Assembly (NCBI GenBank): GCA_934230685.1
Contig: CAKQFF010000111.1
Coordinates: forward strand, 1-6,286
Length of the DNA stretch: 6,286 nucleotides
Direction of reading: 5' to 3'
Source of the DNA: an uncultured Prevotella sp.
GTDB taxonomy: Bacteria; Bacteroidota; Bacteroidia; Bacteroidales; Bacteroidaceae
Shown here piece after piece: positions 1 through 4,823 of this stretch (position 1 is its first letter; each line of letters opens with the position of its first letter). The notes below the pieces were generated by a model. That model was not told the origin of the DNA. It saw only the letters and a list, made by a program, of their open reading frames with translations, and made no database searches. A program made the translations under genes and the position numbers.

Positions 1-167
1 CTTACGTAATTGGTGACGACTGCATCGCATGCGGTACATGTATTGGCGAGTGCCCGGTAGAGGCTATCTCAGAAGGTGAAAAGTATTCTATCAATCCTGA
101 TCTCTGCACAGAGTGCGGTACATGCGCAAGCGTATGTCCTCAGGAGGCTATCAGCCTTGCTGAGTAA
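1..167 (+). CDS. 2[4Fe-4S] ferredoxin, 5' end cut by the window edge
   Basis: A small low-potential electron carrier of the clostridial (bacterial) 8Fe type, acting in the cytoplasm between oxidoreductases such as pyruvate:ferredoxin oxidoreductase or hydrogenases; the partner here is unknown. Reading from base 3, 54 codons precede TAA at 165-167. Two textbook cluster motifs are seen, CIACGTCIGECP and CTECGTCASVCP, each C-x2-C-x2-C-x3-C-P, separated by 16 residues. In this family the last cysteine of each motif ligates the other cluster. The family usually begins M-A-Y-V-I, and bases 1-2 (ct) fit the end of an alanine codon. The gene therefore probably lacks only about four bases (the ATG and one more), giving a full protein of about 56 residues, normal for the family. 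The gene is followed by a strong terminator at 200-236, so it ends its transcription unit. Its promoter and any upstream partner are outside the window. Confidence 0.95.
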   Translation, partial: YVIGDDCIACGTCIGECPVEAISEGEKYSINPDLCTECGTCASVCPQEAISLAE

Positions 168-199
168 GGATGTAGCATCATAATTTAAGAAAAAAGTTT

Positions 200-236
200 A
201 CGGTCGGCTCACTCATGTGAACCGACCGTTTTTTTT
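200..236. terminator. Bidirectional intrinsic terminator between convergent genes
   Basis: ACGGTCGG at 200-207 pairs with CCGACCGT at 222-229. After one C-A mismatch (208/221) the pairing continues TCAC/GTGA (209-212 with 217-220), closing on a four-base TCAT loop. Eight T residues follow at 229-236, terminating the ferredoxin transcript. Read on the other strand, the stem is followed by a T-rich run (complement of the A-rich 188-196), so it should also stop the convergent HAD phosphatase transcript. The TAA stop of that gene (complement of 235-237) lies at the end of this T-tract. Confidence 0.92.
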
Positions 237-1017
237 ATATTATTCCGTAATGCTTCAACGCATTGCGTATGCCGTCCTCATCGACACTTGTCGTGACGTA
301 GTCGGCATGAGCCTTTACCTTGTCGAGGGCGTTGCCCATAGCCACACTTGTGCCGGCAGCACGCAACATAGTCATGTCATTGCCGCCATCGCCGAATGCC
401 ATAGTCTCGCTTATGTCTATATTCATATAGTCGGCAATGGCACGTATGCCGTTAGCCTTGTCGGCTGTAGCCGATGTTATGTCGCAGAACGACGGATACC
501 AACGCGACGATATGCAGCCAGGCAATGATGGCAGCACTGTCTTCTCCTCTTCCTCATTCAGGAAAGGAGTAATCTGAAGTATGCCCTGCTCGATGACCTC
601 CTCCACTGGCACATCAAACTTGTTGTACTTCACATTAAGAAGATTGCGGAACACATTCTCAAACTCCTCGTCGCGGTTGATTATCTGTATGTCCTTCTTG
701 CCTACAACCATTGCCAACAATCCACGCTCCTTGCAGAATTCAACTACCGATATAGCCTCATCACGCGGAATAAGGTCCTCACGCACAGTATGGTTGCCGT
801 AAAGACATAGGGCGCCAGTGGCAAGAATATATCCATCCATCAGCGGTTCTGCCTCGGGAATATTGTCGAGCAATTGACGTGGACGACCGGTGGCTGTGAA
901 TATCTTCACGCCATTGTCATGGGCCTGTTGCAGAGCCTCGAGCGTAGACTCGGGTATTCTGTGGGTCTTGAAGCTGACAAGAGTGCCGTCAACATCAAAA
1001 AAGAGTGCTTTTATCAT
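235..1017 (-). CDS. Cof-type HAD-IIB family phosphatase
   Basis: A 260-residue cytoplasmic haloacid-dehalogenase superfamily phosphatase of the Cof/YidA/YbiV group, Mg-dependent enzymes that dephosphorylate sugar phosphates, nucleotide or cofactor intermediates. All four catalytic motifs are seen: motif I DVDGTL at residues 8-13 (nucleophile D8, acid/base D10), motif II around T43 in TATGR (41-45), motif III K187 in DKANG, and motif IV GDGGND at 209-214 (metal ligands D210 and D214). The region between motifs II and III (about 80-185) is the C2B cap that sets substrate choice, so the substrate cannot be read from the motifs. Length is typical. The ATG (complement of 1015-1017) is the first good start behind an A-rich, Shine-Dalgarno-free leader and a strong -7 box at 1066-1073. 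It is convergent with the ferredoxin gene and divergent from the secreted protein gene, so it is probably monocistronic. Family assignment is firm; the physiological role is open. Confidence 0.93.
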   Translation of the reverse strand: MIKALFFDVDGTLVSFKTHRIPESTLEALQQAHDNGVKIFTATGRPRQLLDNIPEAEPLMDGYILATGALCLYGNHTVREDLIPRDEAISVVEFCKERGLLAMVVGKKDIQIINRDEEFENVFRNLLNVKYNKFDVPVEEVIEQGILQITPFLNEEEEKTVLPSLPGCISSRWYPSFCDITSATADKANGIRAIADYMNIDISETMAFGDGGNDMTMLRAAGTSVAMGNALDKVKAHADYVTTSVDEDGIRNALKHYGII

Positions 1018-1065
1018 ATTCGTCTATTTGTTTTTATTATTATCCATTTATTGTGAATTCCACTG

Positions 1066-1096
1066 CAAAGGTAACCATAAATTAGTATATCGGCAA
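1066..1096 (-). promoter_or_regulatory. Bacteroidota-type promoter for the HAD phosphatase gene
   Basis: On the minus strand TACCTTTG (complement of 1066-1073) matches the Bacteroidota -7 consensus TAnnTTTG exactly. A TTG (complement of 1094-1096) lies 20 bases upstream, at the place of the -33 element (TTTG consensus, here only TTG). Transcription would start a few bases downstream of 1066, leaving a leader of about 40 bases before the ATG. The motif match is seen; activity is inferred. Confidence 0.75.
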
Positions 1097-1170
1097 TATT
1101 TAGCGGCTTGATTGAAATTAAGTAATTTAGCCATATCTCAAATAAAATTAATATTATTTTGCCATATTTC

Positions 1171-1201
1171 TTGCATATATCCTTACGTTTTACTACCTTT
1201 G
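1171..1201 (+). promoter_or_regulatory. Bacteroidota-type promoter for the T9SS secreted protein gene
   Basis: TACCTTTG at 1194-1201 is an exact TAnnTTTG -7 box, with TTG at 1171-1173 as the -33 element and a 20-base spacer. The predicted leader is about 40 bases, AT-rich, with no Shine-Dalgarno sequence. It faces away from the HAD gene promoter, and the two -7 boxes are about 120 bases apart. The intervening DNA has no gene. It contains two near copies of GCCATATYTC (1130-1139 and 1161-1170), the second just upstream of the -33 element. Confidence 0.78.
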
Positions 1202-1247
1202 CCAACAGTAATAATAACTTTTTGCAACCAAAAATAATTTCTTGCTT

Positions 1248-2822
1248 ATGAATAAATTTTACTCAGCACTATTGTTTGCCGCACTCTTCTCGACAGGAGC
1301 TATGGCACAGAACGAGTCGAAACTCATAACAGAGCCTGCAGCAGGCAAAACCGTAAATCTATATCGCACCACCACAGGCTACGAGTCGGTATACTACTAT
1401 GGCATTCCTCATGAGAGCACTGGCGACTGGCAGCGCCTTGTCTTTGGCGACGATGGAGCCGTATATCTTGAAAACCCTATCAACTCCATCTACACCAAAA
1501 CATGGATTAAGGGCTATCGTGCCGAGGGCGACACCATTGCCTTCCAGCTACCTCAGGCCATCTATTCAGAAGAAGACTTCTTCAGTGGCGACCTTATATA
1601 TGGTTACCTCAACCGCATTCATCCAGTAGAAGAAGATGGCAAAAGCACATACCGTCCGAACGAGGGAGAGGAAAACCAACTCCTGAAATATGTTTGGCGC
1701 AACGACTCACTCGTTATGGTGATTCCCGAAGGCGAGATGATAGGCATGTGTCGCGAAAGCGGAGCATGGACAAGCTATGCCGAAGGCACCTACAAGGCTG
1801 TGCATCTGGAGAACAACACCGTGGCTCCTCCTACAGAGGCTGACGTCTTAGACGGACTGATGCTATATATGGATACCGAAGGACAGTCGCAGCTCTATCC
1901 CGTGAAGTATGCCTTCAACGGCAACGATGTTTATCTTGGCGACCTCTCTGCCAACATCAAGGGATTATGGATCAAGGGCGAGAAAGACGGCGAGACCGTC
2001 ACCTTCCCTGCCACATCATACGTAGGCATCGACACAACAACGGCTTGCTACGTTTATGCCTCGTCGGCTGTCAAGGGCGAAGGCACCGACGAAATGGGCT
2101 CGAAGTATGAGAAACCTTGTCTCAGCAGCGACCCACTCGTGTTCACCTACGACGCAGAGAACAATTCCCTGAGCACCAAGGGAATGCTGATGATACACAA
2201 GAGCAAGGACGACGACCGAAGCACCAACATCTTCGATTCCTACCGCTATGCTATGGTAAATCCTTGGGACAAGCAGCCTGCTGCCCCAATGCCGCCGCTG
2301 CTTACTGCCTATCAGCCTTACGACCCGAACCCATGGGGAGGTCCTGGCGGTTTGCAGTTCTCTCTGAGCTACTACTCGGCCGACTTCAACTATCTCGACC
2401 CGTCGCATCTCTACTATAATCTCTACATCGACGGCGAGGTGCAGACATTCTCACCCGACGACTACCAGAACGTGGAGACCGAGATGACCGACGTGCCATA
2501 CTCATTCTACGACCAGTATGAGTTCTATAAGTACGACGAGAACGCACGCACCATCTACTTCTATAAAGAAGTGAAGGAGAAGATTGGCATGGAAGCATTC
2601 TATATCGATGGCGACACTCGCCTCGGCTCAGGCGTAACAGAATACTATCCTTACGGCGACCCAACCGGCGTAAAGATGACCGACGCTAACGTGAAGCAGA
2701 TTAAGAGTGTGGAATTCTACGACCTCTCAGGCCGCAAGGTCAGCAACCCTACAAAGGGTATATACATGCGTACTGTCACATATTCTGATGGCACAAAGGC
2801 ATCAAGAAAGATTGTGAAGTAA
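1248..2822 (+). CDS. Secreted protein with T9SS type A-like C-terminal sorting domain, function unknown
   Basis: A 524-residue exported protein of unrecognised function. The N-terminus has a signal peptide: MNK, a hydrophobic stretch at about 5-18, then GAMA-Q with likely cleavage after A20. No lipobox cysteine is present, so it is not a lipoprotein. The mature part is rich in Tyr, Gly, Asp and Trp, as in beta-rich surface proteins. Residues about 70-190 and 226-340 look like two diverged copies of one module. Both contain VYL, then an Ile, WIKG, a short turn, GDT or GET and a hydrophobic-F strand, and each ends before a proline-rich linker (APPT; APMPP). A third, different Tyr-rich module spans about 370-470. 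The last 40 residues (VEFYDLSGRKV, then KGIYMRTV, then ASRKIVK) resemble the T9SS type A sorting domain common in Prevotella and Bacteroides, implying export through the outer membrane and surface attachment or release. I start at ATG 1248; the in-frame TTG at 1242 is less likely. It has its own promoter and terminator, so it is probably monocistronic. Confidence 0.85.
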   Translation: MNKFYSALLFAALFSTGAMAQNESKLITEPAAGKTVNLYRTTTGYESVYYYGIPHESTGDWQRLVFGDDGAVYLENPINSIYTKTWIKGYRAEGDTIAFQLPQAIYSEEDFFSGDLIYGYLNRIHPVEEDGKSTYRPNEGEENQLLKYVWRNDSLVMVIPEGEMIGMCRESGAWTSYAEGTYKAVHLENNTVAPPTEADVLDGLMLYMDTEGQSQLYPVKYAFNGNDVYLGDLSANIKGLWIKGEKDGETVTFPATSYVGIDTTTACYVYASSAVKGEGTDEMGSKYEKPCLSSDPLVFTYDAENNSLSTKGMLMIHKSKDDDRSTNIFDSYRYAMVNPWDKQPAAPMPPLLTAYQPYDPNPWGGPGGLQFSLSYYSADFNYLDPSHLYYNLYIDGEVQTFSPDDYQNVETEMTDVPYSFYDQYEFYKYDENARTIYFYKEVKEKIGMEAFYIDGDTRLGSGVTEYYPYGDPTGVKMTDANVKQIKSVEFYDLSGRKVSNPTKGIYMRTVTYSDGTKASRKIVK

Positions 2823-2844
2823 AGATTTAGCAAAACTCTCAGAC

Positions 2845-2908
2845 AAAGCGCCATGTAAGAGCAAAAGGCATTGTACTACAGTCTTTTGACCTTACATGGC
2901 GCTTTTTT
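2845..2908 (+). terminator. Long-stem intrinsic terminator after the secreted protein gene
   Basis: AAAGCGCCATGTAAG at 2845-2859 pairs perfectly over 15 bp with CTTACATGGCGCTTT at 2891-2905. Beyond a 2x2 internal loop the stem continues CAAAAG/CTTTTG (2862-2867 with 2883-2888) around a 15-base loop. Six T residues at 2903-2908 form the release tract. The A run at the left foot (2845-2847) gives only a weak T-tract on the other strand. It begins 22 bases after the stop codon, as expected for that gene's terminator. Confidence 0.9.
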
Positions 2909-2977
2909 CATAGATTATATTCACACGCCCATCCTCCACCCCATTTCTCTATTTTTTGCAAAACCGACATTACAAAA

Positions 2978-3009
2978 TTTGTAGGTTAAATTAAAAAGGG
3001 TTACTTTTG
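2978..3009 (+). promoter_or_regulatory. Bacteroidota-type promoter for serB
   Basis: TACTTTTG at 3002-3009 matches the TAnnTTTG -7 consensus and TTTG at 2978-2981 matches the -33 consensus, with a 20-base spacer; this is the most complete promoter in the window. The predicted leader is only about 20 bases and A-rich (caaaaaataaagaa), leading directly to ATG 3036 with no Shine-Dalgarno sequence. No operator or attenuator is evident. Confidence 0.82.
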
Positions 3010-3035
3010 CAGTAAACATATCAAAAAATAAAGAA

Positions 3036-4280
3036 ATGGAAACAATCAACACTAAGGAAGAACAGATATTAATCAGAATCACGGGCAACGACCGTCCCGG
3101 TCTCACCGCCTCCATCATGGAAATTCTTGCCAGCAAGGATGCCAAGATTCTTGACATCGGACAGGCAGACATTCACTCCACACTATCCCTTGGCATACTC
3201 ATACGCATCGGCGACGAGGCCTCAGGTCAGGTGATGAAGGAATTGCTGTTCAAGGCCACCGAACTCGGGGTGAACATTGGCTTCGCTCCCGTAACCGACG
3301 AGGAGTATGAGGAATGGGTGGGGTGCCAAGGCAAAAACCGATACATCCTCACCTTAATAGGCCGCACACTTTCTGCAAGACAGATAGAGGCTGCCACAAA
3401 GGTAATAACAAAACAAGGACTTAACATCGACTCCATATTGCGACTCACCGGACGCATGAGCATCAAGCATCCAGAGCCCAACATGCGAGCCTGCATTGAG
3501 TTCTCGCTGAGAGGAACACCTGTCGACCGCGCTGCCATGCAGGAGGAACTGATGCATATCTCTTCGGACATGGAGATTGACTTCTCGTTCCAAAAGGATG
3601 ACATGTACCGCCGTATGCGCCGACTCATATGCTTTGATATGGACTCCACACTCATCCAGACAGAATGTATCGACGAGTTGGCCGACCGTGCTGGCGTTGG
3701 CGACCAGGTTAGAGCAATCACCGAGAGTGCCATGCGTGGCGAGATAGACTTCAAGGAGAGTTTCACACGTCGCGTGGCTCTATTGAAGGGTCTCGACTCA
3801 AGCGTGTTTGAAGATATTGCCAACAAGATGCCTATCACCGAGGGTGTCGACCGACTTATGGCTGTGCTCAAGCGTTGTGGCTATAAGATTGCCATCCTTA
3901 GCGGTGGTTTCACATATTTCGGCGAATTCCTCCAGCGCAAATATGGCATCGACTATGTCTACGCCAACGAATTGGAGATTGACGATAACGGTAAGCTCAC
4001 CGGACGTTATGTAGGCGAGATTGTCGACGGCCACCGCAAGGCTGAACTCTTGAAACTCATAGCCCAAGTAGAAAAGGTGAATCTCGCACAAACCATTGCC
4101 GTAGGCGACGGAGCCAACGACTTGCCTATGCTCGGTCAAGCAGGTCTCGGCATCGCCTTTCATGCCAAACCACGCGTAGTGGCTAATGCTAAGCAGAGCC
4201 TCAACACTATCGGCATCGACGGAGTGCTGTACTTCTTGGGATTCAAGGACAGCTATTTGGGAGAGCAGGGAAAGTTCTGA
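3036..4280 (+). CDS. serB: Phosphoserine phosphatase SerB with N-terminal ACT-like domains
   Basis: Hydrolyses O-phospho-L-serine to L-serine and phosphate, the last step of serine synthesis from 3-phosphoglycerate; cytoplasmic and Mg-dependent. The protein has 414 residues. An N-terminal ACT domain (about 11-85) carries ITGNDRPGLTASI, and a second ACT-like domain follows at about 102-185 (RYILTLIGR onward). The HAD catalytic domain occupies about 197-404. Motif I is DMDST (nucleophile D201, general acid D203), with E210 in the substrate-binding segment. Motif II is SGGF (S289), motif III is K335 in DGHRKAELL, and motif IV is GDGAND (D358, D362). All catalytic residues are intact. ACT domains typically bind amino acids, so feedback by serine is plausible but inferred. 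The two-ACT architecture is known for SerB of mycobacteria and many Bacteroidota. ATG 3036 is supported by the promoter 26 bases upstream and by the ACT domain starting soon after. No serA or serC gene is adjacent. No clear terminator follows within the first 100 bases. Confidence 0.95.
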   Translation: METINTKEEQILIRITGNDRPGLTASIMEILASKDAKILDIGQADIHSTLSLGILIRIGDEASGQVMKELLFKATELGVNIGFAPVTDEEYEEWVGCQGKNRYILTLIGRTLSARQIEAATKVITKQGLNIDSILRLTGRMSIKHPEPNMRACIEFSLRGTPVDRAAMQEELMHISSDMEIDFSFQKDDMYRRMRRLICFDMDSTLIQTECIDELADRAGVGDQVRAITESAMRGEIDFKESFTRRVALLKGLDSSVFEDIANKMPITEGVDRLMAVLKRCGYKIAILSGGFTYFGEFLQRKYGIDYVYANELEIDDNGKLTGRYVGEIVDGHRKAELLKLIAQVEKVNLAQTIAVGDGANDLPMLGQAGLGIAFHAKPRVVANAKQSLNTIGIDGVLYFLGFKDSYLGEQGKF

Positions 4281-4342
4281 TAGGAAGTTCTCATTCCCCA
4301 AAAATCAACTAAATCCATATCCCCAATCATCAAAAAATAACT

Positions 4343-4386
4343 CTCTCGGCAGGAAATAATTTTTCTCTCGGCAGAGAATAATTTCA
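4343..4386. repeat. Imperfect tandem duplication, 22-bp unit
   Basis: Two adjacent copies, at 4343-4364 and 4365-4386, share CTCTCGGCAG exactly and then AATAATTT, with 18 of 22 positions identical. The second copy with its flank also forms a small hairpin, TTCTCT (4363-4368) pairing with AGAGAA (4373-4378) around CGGC. No T-tract follows at once, so it is not a convincing terminator for serB. Confidence 0.75.
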
Positions 4387-4412
4387 GATGAAGAATTAAC
4401 GGTTGACAACCA

Positions 4413-4442
4413 GACCAACGCCAACAATAAATGTTGTTGGTC
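4413..4442. repeat. Hairpin-forming inverted repeat beside the larger inverted repeat
   Basis: GACCAAC at 4413-4419 pairs with GTTGGTC at 4436-4442. After a three-base bulge (4420-4422), AACA (4423-4426) pairs with TGTT (4432-4435), leaving a five-base loop. An overlapping small palindrome, GGTT-GAC-AACC, lies just before it at 4401-4411. The run that follows on + is A-rich, not T-rich, so it is not a forward terminator. It ends three bases before the 29-bp inverted repeat and may be part of the same folded unit. Confidence 0.6.
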
Positions 4443-4445
4443 AAA

Positions 4446-4556
4446 AAGTCATTAGTCATTAAGTCATTAAGAAAAACAGTTTTTATATCTTTATAAGTTT
4501 GTCGAACAAATTTATATCCACTTACGATTTCTTAATGACTTAATGACTAATGACTT
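4446..4556. repeat. Perfect 29-bp inverted repeat with internal iterations and a nested hairpin
   Basis: Bases 4446-4474 are the exact reverse complement of 4528-4556 (29/29). Each arm is built from short iterations: TCATTAG, TCATTAAG, TCATTAAG on the left, and TTAATGAC, TTAATGAC, TAATGAC on the right, followed outside the right arm by a degenerate TTCATGAC. The 53-base interior holds a second palindrome, 4492-4502 with 4506-4516 (11 pairs including one G-T), closing on a three-base CGA loop. The whole could form a long stem with a nested stem-loop, as a cruciform in DNA or a folded RNA. No transposase is present. It could be a small non-autonomous terminal-inverted-repeat element, a REP-like repeat or a non-coding RNA; the sequence alone does not decide. 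On the minus strand the stem is followed by only five T, so a terminator role is weak. Confidence 0.85.
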
Positions 4557-4692
4557 CATGACAATTTAGCCTATTGGACATATAAAACGATAAATCACAA
4601 ACACAATGCAACAATTCCACTCGGATAAATAAAATATTGTTAATATACTATCTTTTATTCCAAAGAGTAAACACATAATTCGAAAAAAAATG

Positions 4693-4700
4693 TACTTTTG
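4693..4700 (+). promoter_or_regulatory. -7 box for the outer-membrane protein gene
   Basis: TACTTTTG matches TAnnTTTG and is identical to the -7 box of serB, including the following CA. No TTTG is found at the expected -33 distance (the sequence there is AAACACATAA), so this promoter may be weak, activator-dependent, or served by an alternative sigma factor. It predicts a leader of roughly 115 bases, much longer than the 20-40 bases of the other genes here. Confidence 0.6.
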
Positions 4701-4725
4701 CACAATATAAATATTATAATAGAGT

Positions 4726-4788
4726 CGACAATATTATATATACTGACATAGTATAGATACGTCTTTGTCGGATTATTTGTCAATTGAC
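4726..4788 (+). promoter_or_regulatory. Structured leader with nested hairpin and a 10-bp palindrome
   Basis: Within the predicted leader, CGACAA (4726-4731) pairs with TTGTCG (4765-4770). Inside it, TATACT (4739-4744) pairs with AGTATA (4750-4755) around GACAT. Further on, GTCAATTGAC (4779-4788) is a perfect 10-bp palindrome followed by five T residues, which could be a dimeric regulator's site. It fits no riboswitch class I know. Stems of six A/T-containing pairs are short enough to be chance in AT-rich DNA. Confidence 0.35.
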
Positions 4789-4823
4789 TTTTTAGTACAA
4801 TCATTAATAAACAAGTATAAACA

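Larger units (their letters stand above)
4281..4823. other. 543-base AT-rich intergenic region with repeats, no gene seen
   Basis: No open reading frame here has a recognisable product or plausible start context. The longest on the minus strand (4655-4942) runs into the signal peptide of the next gene in antisense and looks like a chance frame. Base composition falls sharply compared with serB. Contents in order: a 22-bp tandem duplication (4343-4386), a hairpin (4413-4442), a nested long inverted repeat (4446-4556), a featureless stretch of about 100 bases, then the promoter and structured leader of the outer-membrane protein gene. The repeats suggest a small non-autonomous element or an accumulation of repeats between genes. 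Confidence 0.7.

Noticed and set aside
1014..1205. 63-residue minus-strand reading frame over the divergent intergenic region
   Set aside because: It covers both promoters, overlaps the HAD start, has AT-driven composition and no recognisable domain.
1242..1247. In-frame TTG start six bases upstream of the secreted-protein ATG
   Set aside because: ATG 1248 gives a standard signal peptide beginning MNK, and there is no Shine-Dalgarno sequence or other signal favouring TTG.
2016..2664. Minus-strand reading frames of 130 and 92 residues inside the secreted-protein gene
   Set aside because: They are antisense frames with Arg/Ser/Val-rich, low-quality translations lying within a well-supported coding sequence; no promoter or domain.
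3036..4280. Shared operon or dedicated system linking the HAD phosphatase and SerB
   Set aside because: Both are HAD enzymes, but they lie on opposite strands with separate promoters and terminators and a secreted-protein gene between them.
3227..4301. Long antisense reading frames (214 and 167 residues) opposite serB
   Set aside because: They mirror the codon pattern of an intact, motif-complete serB; translations show no domain.
4431..4496. 21-residue plus-strand frame running through the left arm of the inverted repeat
   Set aside because: It is composed largely of the repeat itself, with no start signal or recognisable peptide; probably chance.
4446..4556. CRISPR array
   Set aside because: The repeats are 7-8 bp without spacers and arranged as two inverted arms; no cas gene is present.
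4446..4556. Intrinsic terminator for serB
   Set aside because: The structure begins 165 bases past the stop, has no T-tract on the + strand, and its 53-base interior is too large for a classical terminator.
4726..4788. Known riboswitch class
   Set aside because: Only short A/T-containing stems are visible and none of the conserved cores I know could be matched.
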